Shown here one piece after another: positions 53,431 through 61,242 of a DNA stretch of 64,000 nucleotides. The DNA comes from Clostridia bacterium. Its GTDB lineage: Bacteria > Bacillota > Clostridia > Christensenellales > Pumilibacteraceae. The stretch is from NCBI GenBank assembly GCA_022791915.1, contig JAAWAB010000002.1:1-64000 (forward strand). Reading direction: 5' to 3'. The notes beneath the pieces are model-generated. The model saw only the letters and a program-made list of their open reading frames with translations. It made no database searches and had not been told where the DNA came from. The translations under genes were made by a program, and so were the position numbers. Every line of letters starts with the position of its first letter. The first letter of the stretch is position 1.

Positions 53431-54297
53431 TTACTTCAAGTCTCCTGTTTTTTCGAAGGCTCTATCTGTCAACTTTTGCTCAAGAATCTTTGCGTCAACC
53501 AATGAGCGATACCATCTGTGATACATATAATGATAAATCCATCCTATTTTTCCGTCCAAAAATCCCAACTTAAAAATATAGTTATAAATAAAAAGTAACC
53601 GGCTTCTCGTAAACAGCGGTAACTTATAATATAAACCAAATTTCTTTTTCCGCGTTTTATTTACGATCTTGTCTTCATTCCTACCCAAATCAGACGCTTT
53701 ACCATTTATGAACTCGTAATAATCTTGCATTTCGCGCGTCGCATACCAATTCATCTTGTTTATCCAGTGCGTTATATCCTTAAAATCGTAATGAATAAAT
53801 TTATTCTTAGCGCAAACCGACTGCCCCCTACTCAACACAGTATGTTCATCCATGTTTCGATCTTCTATCCTACCGACACCCGTCTTAAACAGCATCAATT
53901 TTCGCTTATTATGACAGCCATGCCTAATCTTCTTGCCCATAAAATAAAGCCATGCTTCCATAGTGACTCCGTTTACATCGTCTTCGGCATGTTTTATCAT
54001 CAATGTATTGAGTTCGGCACACAGTTCAGACGTCAATCTTTCGTCAGCGTCCAAACGGAAAATCCATTTTGTTTTTATATCACCATTATCTATTCCCCAA
54101 TTAAACTGCCGTGCGTAATTTTCGAACTCGTGCACATATACGTCTGCACCGTATTGCCTGGCAATGTCGACCGTTTTATCGGTGCTACCGCTGTCCACTA
54201 CGATGACACGTCGTGCGAAGTCCTTAATAGATTGCAAACAATCGGGTAAATTGATTTCTTCGTTCTTGGTTAGAATTATAAATGTAACATCAGCCAT
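53431..54297 (-). CDS. Glycosyltransferase GT2 (WaaE-like)
   Basis: 288-residue GT-A enzyme: FIILTKNEEINLPDCLQSI, VVDSGSTDKTVDIA and the DADERL metal-binding segment, with a C-terminal basic amphipathic region for membrane attachment. It overlaps the upstream epimerase gene by 8 bases (ATGGCTGA). The acceptor is unknown. Confidence 0.9.
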   Translation of the reverse strand: MADVTFIILTKNEEINLPDCLQSIKDFARRVIVVDSGSTDKTVDIARQYGADVYVHEFENYARQFNWGIDNGDIKTKWIFRLDADERLTSELCAELNTLMIKHAEDDVNGVTMEAWLYFMGKKIRHGCHNKRKLMLFKTGVGRIEDRNMDEHTVLSRGQSVCAKNKFIHYDFKDITHWINKMNWYATREMQDYYEFINGKASDLGRNEDKIVNKTRKKKFGLYYKLPLFTRSRLLFIYNYIFKLGFLDGKIGWIYHYMYHRWYRSLVDAKILEQKLTDRAFEKTGDLK

Positions 54298-55174
54298 CGT
54301 TTTGCTCCATAAATACTATCGACTGCCATAAATCTGTTTTTGCATATTCTTCTTTGTATTCGCTTATTTCTTTTTCATACGTTAAACTACCGAATGCTTT
54401 TTTCACCATGCCCGTAAACAGCCCCATGCATTTTACTGCCCAACCGAAACCATGAACAAGACGAATCCTTTTTCCGTGTGCCGCAGCTATCATCTTTACC
54501 ATTTCGCTTGTGTTTGTGTATTCCGCGTTTTGCGGAAAGAATATGCCGCTTTCTTCGTTTCGTATCATCAGCCGCACAAACTCGCATAAATTTTCTATAT
54601 AGAGCATACTGCGTTCATTTTTTACGTACGGAAACACCTTCATCTTCAAGGCAAATTTTCGCAATGCCGAATAGTTCCCCTTGCAATGTTTGCCGTAAAT
54701 CATGGGCGGACGAAGGATACATATTTTGAAGGTATCGTCCCATAACGGTAAAATACCGTTTTCCGCCTGTACCTTGCTATCCCCATAACAATTTGCGGGG
54801 GATACCGAAGTTTCTCTTGTGATAATTTTTTGTTTCCCGACTTTACTGCTTTCACCGTATACAATAGCACTACTCATAAAGATAAATTGCTTTACACCGT
54901 CCGCTTTGGCTTTTTTTGCCGTTTCAACCGTCAAATCGGTATTAACGCTTCGGTACAATTTCTCTTTTTCGGCGCTTATTTTTCCGTTGTCCGAATGTGC
55001 AATTCCGGCCACATGAAATACAACGTCATATTCGGCAAAACTTTGTTCGCGCCAATCATCGTCTTTCATATCTATGGTAAAAAATTCACACTCGTCCGGA
55101 TATTGTTCGGTTATATACCGTTCCACCGACGTGCCTATATAGCTGTTTGCGCCTGTTATTAAAACTTTTTTCAA
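54290..55174 (-). CDS. NAD-dependent epimerase/dehydratase (WcaG-like)
   Basis: Extended SDR enzyme of 294 residues with ITGANSYIGTSV (6-17), HVAGIAHSD, FMSSAIVYGE and the YGDSK Tyr-Lys pair. The start codon is TTG, overlapping the stop of the sugar-transferase gene (TTGA), with GAGG upstream; this is required because no other start is close to the Rossmann motif. Function is probably 4-keto reduction or epimerisation of the initiating sugar. Confidence 0.86.
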   Translation of the reverse strand: MKKVLITGANSYIGTSVERYITEQYPDECEFFTIDMKDDDWREQSFAEYDVVFHVAGIAHSDNGKISAEKEKLYRSVNTDLTVETAKKAKADGVKQFIFMSSAIVYGESSKVGKQKIITRETSVSPANCYGDSKVQAENGILPLWDDTFKICILRPPMIYGKHCKGNYSALRKFALKMKVFPYVKNERSMLYIENLCEFVRLMIRNEESGIFFPQNAEYTNTSEMVKMIAAAHGKRIRLVHGFGWAVKCMGLFTGMVKKAFGSLTYEKEISEYKEEYAKTDLWQSIVFMEQNDG

Positions 55175-55950
55175 ACGCCTACCTCTTCCGATTCCGTATC
55201 GTCAAAACTCTCTTTTGTCTGTTCCAAAACCTCATTCGGCTCAATATCGTTCGTCATCTCATACGATTCCGAACCTACGGAAAATTTCTCCCGTTCCGAA
55301 GAATCGACTATATCTTCCGTTTCATTCCATTCTTCGACCGCAACGGTTTCTCCCGTATGTATCTGCCCCGTGCCGCCTTCTACTACGCCTTCGTGCCGAA
55401 ATACCGACGCAATCGTACCGAAAAAACATTTCAAATCAAACCCAAAACTCATCCGTTTTACATATTCTCCGTCAAGCGCGGCTTTTTCGGGAATTTCCAA
55501 TTCGTCACGCCCGTTAATCTGCGCCCAGCCCGTTAGCCCGGGGCGAATATTGTTGGCGCCGTATTTATCGCGCTCGGCAATTAAATCATCTTGATTCCAC
55601 AAAGCGGGACGGGGTCCTATAATACTCATTTTACCAAACAAAATCTGCCAAACCTGCGGCAGTTCATCGATGCTTAACTTCCGTAAAAACTTTCCCACGC
55701 GTGTGATATATTGTTCGGGATGATCTAACAAATGCGTGGGAATATCCGGCGTTTTGGTTTTCATTGTACGAAATTTCCATAACGTAAACAGTTTTTTGTT
55801 TTTTCCCACTCGCTTTTGCCGAAAGAATATGGGGCCCGGATTATCTATAAACACAATCAATCCAATAAGGATAAAGAAAGGCAGTAAAACAACCGACCCT
55901 ATCAGCGACAAAACAAAATCGATCAGACCTTTGAAAAAATGTTTGTACAT
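55171..55950 (-). CDS. Initiating sugar transferase (undecaprenyl-phosphate sugar phosphotransferase)
   Basis: Bacterial sugar transferase family. One N-terminal helix, then KFRTM, KLSIDELPQVWQ, IGPRPA and RPGLTGWAQINGRD, which form the catalytic core that puts sugar-1-phosphate on undecaprenyl phosphate. The C-terminal region after GGTGQ (about 60 residues) is acidic and Glu/Ser-rich and not part of the usual domain. It starts immediately after the PglD-like gene and its last bases form the TTG start of the epimerase. Confidence 0.93.
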   Translation of the reverse strand: MYKHFFKGLIDFVLSLIGSVVLLPFFILIGLIVFIDNPGPIFFRQKRVGKNKKLFTLWKFRTMKTKTPDIPTHLLDHPEQYITRVGKFLRKLSIDELPQVWQILFGKMSIIGPRPALWNQDDLIAERDKYGANNIRPGLTGWAQINGRDELEIPEKAALDGEYVKRMSFGFDLKCFFGTIASVFRHEGVVEGGTGQIHTGETVAVEEWNETEDIVDSSEREKFSVGSESYEMTNDIEPNEVLEQTKESFDDTESEEVGV

Positions 55951-56508
55951 CTACACACCGTCCTCGAATTTGTAACCTTCGGGCGGGCGGCGTAAAGCTA
56001 TCTCTGCGCGCTCTTTATCTATAACTTCGTTATAATACAGTTTTGTCTTTGCCGTAACTATCACGTTTGATCCTACCACACTCCCGCAATCGAGCTGGCA
56101 CCCGTCACCCACAAAGGCATTGTGATTAACAATAGCCCCAGCACACACAAACACGCCTATCGCCACCGTACTATTACTGTTTATCACGGCCATAGGCTCT
56201 ACAATCGTTCCTTTCATAAGTTGTGCCGATAGACTCACAAACGCTTGGGGGCTTACAAGAACGGGTATTGCAAAGCAAGACTCTTCCAGTTTTTTCAAGT
56301 AAGAAAGTCGCAAATCTGCGTTCCCTATCGCAACGAATGCATACGAATATTCGGTTACGAATTTTTCATATTCGTCTAATTTCCCGATTGCCTGTTGCGC
56401 GTTATCATCGAGAAAGGCAATCTTATCAAAGCACCCCATGCTTTCGGCAACTTCTTTTACCACGTATCCGTATTGTCCGGCACCGAGTATCAAAAGATTT
56501 TTCTTCAT
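55951..56508 (-). CDS. PglD/NeuD-like sugar O- or N-acetyltransferase
   Basis: 185 residues: an N-terminal nucleotide-sugar-binding half (ILGAGQYGYVVKEVAESMG, 6-24) and a left-handed beta-helix acetyltransferase half with the catalytic NHNAFVGDG segment. The hexapeptide repeats are visible after about residue 95. It lies next to the initiating transferase, as in pgl-type loci where it acetylates the 4-amino sugar before transfer. No aminotransferase gene is seen, so an O-acetyl role is possible. Confidence 0.87.
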   Translation of the reverse strand: MKKNLLILGAGQYGYVVKEVAESMGCFDKIAFLDDNAQQAIGKLDEYEKFVTEYSYAFVAIGNADLRLSYLKKLEESCFAIPVLVSPQAFVSLSAQLMKGTIVEPMAVINSNSTVAIGVFVCAGAIVNHNAFVGDGCQLDCGSVVGSNVIVTAKTKLYYNEVIDKERAEIALRRPPEGYKFEDGV

Positions 56509-56509
56509 G

Positions 56510-58846
56510 CTATACTCCCACCGCCGCTCTTTCTTTCTCGGATATCCGAATATTCGGCAAGACGATTGCGCCGATTGTTTCCAGTTTTATCATCTGTTCG
56601 TGTGTTAACCGTTTGCGTCCGCGTTTGCCCGCATATATGAGCCGCTGTTCGCTTAACCATTTATTCAGCCACATGCCGTTCACCACGTAATCGGCGGGTA
56701 TTTTCAGATTGCCGTGTTTTTCGTAATATTCTTTCACCAACGCATATCGCGTTTCCCACAATCCGTTTTTCTCCCAAATCATACCCAGAGCGTTCAGTTT
56801 ATCCACTCGTTCGCACGACAAACGGTTCCGTGTTTCCCGCTGACGGGAAATCCACCGCCCCAGCGCATAACCGTTTGTATCCATATACATCGTGGGAACA
56901 TCGAGATTGCCGTGTGCCGCATAGTATATTTGCGCGCAAGCATATCCGTGTTCCCAAGCCCGATTGAATTTGGGCGTCCATATCATGCCGATTGCGTTTA
57001 ACGCGCTAATTTGTTCGTTCGTGAGTTTGTAATTTTTGATTTTACCCAAATATGCATTGCGAATGTTATTCAGCCAAACCCCCAGCTTCGTCCCGTTATC
57101 CGCAACATACGCCACAGGCACGTCCAGATTTCCGTGTTTGCCGTAATATTCCTTTGCTACCGCATAACTGCGTTCCCATAATGCATCCGAAACGTCCCAA
57201 ATCATGCCGAGTTTATCCAGTGCGGCAACTCGCTCTTCCGTTAGATAATTGCTCTGTGCTCCGTTTTTTCGATAGGTGCGCAAATTATTAATCCATGCGC
57301 CCAGTCGTACTCCATTCTGTATATATAACGAAGGTACTTTCAAGTTTCCGTTTTCGGCATGATACCGTATTGCGGCCGAATAATATTTCCGCCACGATAA
57401 ATCCTTATAACTTTCCCACACCATACCAATCGAATCGAGCTTCTTGATTCTGTCGGCGCCCAAAACGCCGTATTGTTCGCCATGGCGCACTTTGCGTTGC
57501 GTTAAAATCCAACTGCCCAAACTGTAACCCTGTTCGGTTTTATACCGTTTGGGTACTTGAAGATTACCGTATTGCCGATAATATTTTTTTGCCTCGGCAT
57601 ACATATGCTCCCACGACGCAGTAAGCGTATCGTTAAGTTTGGCAAACAATTCCACGCAATCACGCACTTCGTCTACAATTTGAAACGAACTGTTTATGAT
57701 TTCGGTATTCTTTCCGCATTCGCGATAGTATGTCATCGCGATTTGCATTTCGTCTTGTATCGTGCCGATAGAATACAGATTTTCGATATTCATGACAATA
57801 TCGAATATAACGGCATTTGTAGTTTTACTTGCCGAAAGCGCACGCCCTATTTGTTGCTTGTAAATAATCGGCGACACGGTCGGACGCAATAAAATCACAC
57901 CGTTTATGTCCGCAACGTGTACGCCTTCGTTGAGCATATCGATACAAAACAATAGTTTCAGATGTTTACTGTTATCTTGCTTAAAAGTTGCAAACGCTTT
58001 GCTTGTTTCGGAAGCGTCACAATATGCCGTATACAAATGCGGGGTATTGTCTATGCCGCCGAACCACTCACTTACATGTGAGAGCATTTCGTACATATGT
58101 TCCTTGTTCGCACAAAACACGATATATTTGCCGCTTTTATCGGGAATATGTTTACAAAATATCTCGGGCAAACCTTCCGCCTTATTCAACGCGCGTCGCA
58201 ATGCGTCCAGATATTCTTCACCCTTATCGCGCACCGTTTTACTTTTGGCATTCTTTATTTTATACACATACTTTTCCAAATCGTTTTGATACCGAAAAAC
58301 GGAAAGCACATATTTAGGCGGATTGAGTATACCGCGCACAATCGCCTCACCAAGCGTCATTTCGCTTGCCACATTTCCATCAAATAATTCGTCCGCCATG
58401 TCCCGTTGATTATCTAAATAGCGGATACCTGTTGCCGAAAGTCCGAGAACGGGAACGGCAGGATACATTTTGAGAACGGATTGGACCCCTTTACCCCAAA
58501 CTTCCGCGCCACAACGGTGAAACTCGTCGAGAATCATATAATCGGGCTTAATTGCCGCTATTTCATCTTCGTTTCTATACACAAGTTTGGCATAAGTGTT
58601 AAAAACAATATTTTGGGGCACAAAACCGCCTGATACGGATTTAAGATTTTCGATTTGCGTTTTGAAAATATATTCACTGGGAGAAAGCCATAATATGCGT
58701 TTATTTTTGTTTTCTTCGCACAACTTAAATGCAATAAACGACTTACCCGTCCCCGTAGGATGGATAATTGCCGCTTTGCCTGTTTCGGCAAGCATACGTT
58801 TTGCGGATTCGTACGCAGTTACATTGTGTGAAAACAATTCTACCAT
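56510..58846 (-). CDS. SF2 helicase with five helicase-associated repeats
   Basis: DEAD/DEAH-like superfamily 2 protein. From the ATG 58846 (778 residues): Walker A PTGTGKS (30-36), DEFH box (107-110), SAT motif (137-139) and motif VI QQIGRALS (331-338). Then come five helicase-associated (HA, PF03457-type) repeats of about 68 residues at 411-478, 484-551, 556-624, 629-692 and 696-763, each with GNLxVPxxY and LGxW. The in-frame extension upstream to 58954 is translation of the hairpin at 58905-58951 and is not used. It ends one base before the PglD-like gene, so it appears to be the first gene of the exopolysaccharide operon. Why a helicase is there is unclear. Confidence 0.87.
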   Translation of the reverse strand: MVELFSHNVTAYESAKRMLAETGKAAIIHPTGTGKSFIAFKLCEENKNKRILWLSPSEYIFKTQIENLKSVSGGFVPQNIVFNTYAKLVYRNEDEIAAIKPDYMILDEFHRCGAEVWGKGVQSVLKMYPAVPVLGLSATGIRYLDNQRDMADELFDGNVASEMTLGEAIVRGILNPPKYVLSVFRYQNDLEKYVYKIKNAKSKTVRDKGEEYLDALRRALNKAEGLPEIFCKHIPDKSGKYIVFCANKEHMYEMLSHVSEWFGGIDNTPHLYTAYCDASETSKAFATFKQDNSKHLKLLFCIDMLNEGVHVADINGVILLRPTVSPIIYKQQIGRALSASKTTNAVIFDIVMNIENLYSIGTIQDEMQIAMTYYRECGKNTEIINSSFQIVDEVRDCVELFAKLNDTLTASWEHMYAEAKKYYRQYGNLQVPKRYKTEQGYSLGSWILTQRKVRHGEQYGVLGADRIKKLDSIGMVWESYKDLSWRKYYSAAIRYHAENGNLKVPSLYIQNGVRLGAWINNLRTYRKNGAQSNYLTEERVAALDKLGMIWDVSDALWERSYAVAKEYYGKHGNLDVPVAYVADNGTKLGVWLNNIRNAYLGKIKNYKLTNEQISALNAIGMIWTPKFNRAWEHGYACAQIYYAAHGNLDVPTMYMDTNGYALGRWISRQRETRNRLSCERVDKLNALGMIWEKNGLWETRYALVKEYYEKHGNLKIPADYVVNGMWLNKWLSEQRLIYAGKRGRKRLTHEQMIKLETIGAIVLPNIRISEKERAAVGV

Positions 58847-58904
58847 ATTTCGCTGTCCGTCAACACATCGTATCGAATATTTGTGTATTACAAAAAGACA
58901 AATA

Positions 58905-58951
58905 CTTAAAAACCGACCACCTATTACAATAATAGGTGGTCGGTTTTTAAG
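58905..58951. terminator. Perfect 22-bp hairpin upstream of the helicase gene
   Basis: A 22-bp perfect stem with a 3-base CAA loop: CTTAAAAACCGACCACCTATTA pairs with TAATAGGTGGTCGGTTTTTAAG. The A and T runs within the arms give both directions an intrinsic-terminator form. It lies 59 bases upstream of the helicase start and stops transcription arriving from the right. Confidence 0.85.
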
Positions 58952-59057
58952 CAATCAGTCAAAAAAATTGTTTATAGATAAACTTTTTACGTTATTTTTC
59001 TATAAAATCCTTATTAACCATTGCTTTTTAAGTCATAATATAGTATAATGAGAAACG

Positions 59058-59092
59058 AAAAGTACACCTATTATTGTAATTGGCGTACTTTT
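59058..59092. terminator. Second hairpin sharing the ACCTATTA core
   Basis: A 16-position stem with 14 paired bases and a 3-base loop (AAAAGTACACCTATTA against TAATTGGCGTACTTTT), with T runs on both ends. Its central part repeats that of the hairpin at 58905-58951 (CACCTATTA plus a 3-base loop). Confidence 0.7.
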
Positions 59093-59105
59093 TTGTTAAT
59101 TGAAA

Positions 59106-59137
59106 CGCCCGACCGAATACTACTATTCAATCGGGCG
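59106..59137 (-). terminator. Hairpin overlapping the stop of the 192-residue orphan gene
   Basis: CGCCCGA/TCGGGCG arms (59106-59112, 59131-59137) continue through two G-T wobbles into a GAATA/TATTC stem, giving about 14 bp with a 4-base loop. The upstream arm overlaps the end of the coding sequence. A weak T-rich tract follows on the minus strand. Confidence 0.6.
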
Positions 59138-59705
59138 CAATATCTTTTTCTTCGTTGCAATTATAGCGAGAATTATATATTCGACAAAATTCTCCATGCT
59201 CGTCGTAAAAATGTTGAAAACCCGCCCAATCATAAACGGCAATCAAATCATCACTAATTTCAATATCTTTTTCTGCCTTATAATTTACGAATATATCCAC
59301 CGCACTTTCTTCCCACACAAGCTCAAACGATTCATTTATAAAGCGATTTTCACCCTCTCCGTGTAAAAAATATCCCAATTGAAATTTATATATTCCAAAT
59401 AATTCATAACAATCAAAGCATATAATCTTCTGCATCCTATTTTGTGCTAAATTGATGATTGCAAGTTCGGAAAAAAGACATATCAGCAAAAAATCCCCGT
59501 CAACCAATACTCTTTCGGCATTAAGTTTTATAGAATGGGAAACCACTTTATATTCGCAATTATATTTTCCGCGCAAAACGATTTGCGAAACAATGTACAA
59601 CTCCGAGCAATTTTCCGTAAAAATAGCCTGGTCACGCGTTTGTTTGTCAATACATGTACATAAATCGTCCTTTATGATTTTAATATCAAATTGTGTTTTT
59701 TCCAT
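59127..59705 (-). CDS. Orphan hypothetical protein, 192 residues
   Basis: The promoter at 59735-59763 and the terminator hairpin support a real gene. I start at ATG 59705, since the in-frame TTG at 59723 would lie only about five bases from the transcription start; no strong ribosome site is seen. The product is soluble and rich in Asp, Glu, Tyr and Phe (VYDWAGFQHFYDEHGEF). I recognise no family. The composition and isolated position resemble immunity or anti-phage accessory proteins, but nothing in the sequence proves this. Confidence 0.6.
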   Translation of the reverse strand: MEKTQFDIKIIKDDLCTCIDKQTRDQAIFTENCSELYIVSQIVLRGKYNCEYKVVSHSIKLNAERVLVDGDFLLICLFSELAIINLAQNRMQKIICFDCYELFGIYKFQLGYFLHGEGENRFINESFELVWEESAVDIFVNYKAEKDIEISDDLIAVYDWAGFQHFYDEHGEFCRIYNSRYNCNEEKDIAPD

Positions 59706-59734
59706 TTTTCGTATCCATAGCAATTTGTACTTCT

Positions 59735-59763
59735 ATTATATCATTGTCGGACATGAAACACAA
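59735..59763 (-). promoter_or_regulatory. Promoter of the 192-residue orphan gene
   Basis: Minus strand: TTGTGT (59758-59763), 17-base spacer, perfect TATAAT (59735-59740) preceded by TGA (extended -10). It gives a start near 59728. Confidence 0.7.
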
Positions 59764-60163
59764 GGATTTTCATTGCCACCGCAATTCTATTTTGCAAACG
59801 CATATGATAGTCGTTCGCAAAGTTCTTGCAAGCAAACTCCGCAAACTTCCGTTAAGAAAACAATATACCGAATTTCTCACTCGTCGTCGCAACGTTCCAA
59901 AAGGTCGATGCAATCGTTTTTCGACTACGCCTTCGTTTCTGCGGAACTTTATTTTAACCGTATAAAATTTTTTATTTGAAAACTTTAAGTCCCGAGTTCA
60001 TAAGACACTACACGCCTATCAGAATTATGGTGGCGCCCACGGCAACAAAAATGTATTGCGTAGTCACGGTAGCAATGTTGATGTAACAACTATTATAAAT
60101 TATTTATTTCGCCAATACTTAAAGTCAAATTCCAAAGGTGAAATATTTTCTTGTTTGCAAACC
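59764..60163. other. Non-coding stretch with no recognisable gene
   Basis: About 400 AT-rich bases between the orphan gene's promoter and the frameshifted gene. A GC-richer patch around 60010-60085 carries two 19-codon frames, one on each strand, neither with a ribosome site. It may be a decayed gene. No tRNA, insertion sequence or repeat was recognised. Confidence 0.5.
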
Positions 60164-60197
60164 AAAACTATTTGATTTTGAAATTTCAAATAGTTTT
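60164..60197 (-). terminator. Terminator of the frameshifted gene
   Basis: AAAACTATTTGA and TCAAATAGTTTT are perfect 12-bp arms around a 10-base loop. On the minus strand the stem ends in TTTT and continues T-rich. It lies 22 bases after the stop at 60219. Confidence 0.75.
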
Positions 60198-60218
60198 CGC
60201 GACTAATATAATTCCATG

Positions 60219-60718
60219 TTATTCCATTGCTTCGCGAAATTTGTACGATAGTTCAAGTTCATCAGTGGGTATGTTTAATCCGTTTAATTTCTCATTTAGA
60301 ACTTTCGCAATTTTTGTGTCGATAGGACAATGACATTTTGACCAAATATCCTTAAACTCGGAAAATAATTCATTTACGCAATATAAATTTTTAAAAACCA
60401 AATTGATAAATTTTTGCCAAACGCCATATCTCATTCCGTAATCGGTCATATTACAAATCCTATCATGCCAAGCGTCATAGTTATCGCAAATTGAAACTAT
60501 ATTCCCCACTAATTCTTTTTAAGTATTGTAATAATATCTAATTTATTTTTTATTATTGTACTTGTCGAATTAAACTTTTCACGTATGACGGCGTCTTTCC
60601 AAGCTCTTTTTGTTAAGCAATAATCCAAAATATAATTTTTGTTCTCAATCGAACTTTTCGCAACTTTACTGAATGTGTTTTTGAAAGCTATTACTTTATT
60701 ATAGAAATCATATTCCAT
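60219..60718 (-). pseudogene. Hypothetical gene split by a -1 frame change
   Basis: The upstream part (60718-60509, 69 residues) has an ATG with AAGGAG 6 bases upstream. The downstream part (60509-60219, 96 residues) begins with a GTG sharing its G with the TAG stop, in the -1 frame. Neither half looks complete: the first ends at ILKKN and the second begins mid-helix and has no ribosome site. Joined, they would make one mostly helical protein of about 165 residues. The last codons of the first part contain CTT-AAA-AAG, a short A5 run where -1 slippage or a single-base deletion could occur. Alternatives are two overlapping genes or a sequencing error. Family unknown. Confidence 0.55.
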
Positions 60719-60802
60719 AAATTTCTCCTTTGTGCTTGCATATAATATATTTGATTATTTATGTTAAAATAAAACAGAGAACTTGATACGAAACAAAAAA
60801 AA

Positions 60803-60820
60803 GAAAGTGCCATAGACACT
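60803..60820 (-). terminator. Probable terminator after the tRNA genes
   Basis: A short AGTG/CACT stem followed on the minus strand by TTTC and a run of eight T residues, 16 bases after the second tRNA. The stem is short but the U tract is strong. Confidence 0.45.
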
Positions 60821-60835
60821 CGCCTTTTTTATAAA

Positions 60836-60911
60836 TGGTGGGCAATACAGGACTTGAACCTGTGACTTTCTCCACGTCAAGAAGACACTCTCCCAGCTGA
60901 GTTAATTGCCC
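60836..60911 (-). tRNA. tRNA-Val (anticodon GAC)
   Basis: The 76-base minus-strand sequence folds into a full cloverleaf: acceptor GGGCAAT/ATTGCCC, D arm, anticodon stem TCTTC/GGAGA with loop TTGACGT (anticodon GAC), and T arm ACAGG-TTCAAGT-CCTGT. The 3' CCA is encoded. It reads GUC and GUU codons. Confidence 0.93.
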
Positions 60912-60965
60912 GAATAGATTGGGAAAGCCGTGCACTGCGCGGTAAACGCGGCGGACGGCTTTCGG

Positions 60966-61040
60966 TGGTGGGCAATAAGGGATTCGAACCCCTGACTTCT
61001 TCCATGTGAAGGAAGCACTCTCCCGCTGAGTTAATTGCCC
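60966..61040 (-). tRNA. tRNA-Val (anticodon CAC)
   Basis: The 75-base minus-strand cloverleaf has acceptor GGGCAAT/ATTGCCC, anticodon stem CTTCC/GGAAG with loop TTCACAT (anticodon CAC), T arm AGGGG-TTCGAAT-CCCTT and encoded CCA. It reads GUG. It lies 54 bases upstream of the other tRNA-Val in the same transcript, and the two share acceptor stems. Confidence 0.93.
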
Positions 61041-61050
61041 GAGTGTTTGT

Positions 61051-61080
61051 ATTATATCACGGCACACCTGCGTTTGTCAA
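61051..61080 (-). promoter_or_regulatory. Promoter of the tRNA-Val pair
   Basis: Minus strand: perfect TTGACA (61075-61080), 18-base spacer, perfect TATAAT (61051-61056), just upstream of the first tRNA. Confidence 0.85.
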
Positions 61081-61195
61081 ATTTTTTAATGCGGCTAAAC
61101 GAAAATCGATACGAATTTTTACCGCACGGATTATACGAACCGAAAATATCTATGCATTCTTTATTATGCTACAATCTTGCCCTATACGTAAAACA

Positions 61196-61227
61196 ATGCG
61201 GCGTCCGCAAATACGCAGACGCCGCAT
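61196..61227 (-). terminator. Terminator of the oxidoreductase operon
   Basis: ATGCGGCGTC and GACGCCGCAT form a perfect 10-bp stem, extended by GC pairs past a single mismatch, followed by a T-rich tract on the minus strand. It begins 16 bases after the stop at 61243. Confidence 0.85.
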
Positions 61228-61242
61228 GCAAACGAACGGTTT

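Noticed and set aside
59452-59979. Plus-strand frame of 175 codons over the 192-residue orphan gene
   Set aside because: Mostly antisense to the orphan gene, no ribosome site, and low-complexity composition.
60008-60086. Pair of 19-codon frames on opposite strands (TTQYIFVAVGATIILIGV on minus, GTG start) resembling a small membrane toxin
   Set aside because: No ribosome-binding site or promoter is visible, and overlapping open frames on both strands in a GC-richer patch are more likely decayed sequence.
42418-60718. Possible relationship between the 171-residue orphan and the frameshifted gene at 60.2-60.7 kb
   Set aside because: Both are helical and AT-rich, but no shared motif could be aligned by eye.
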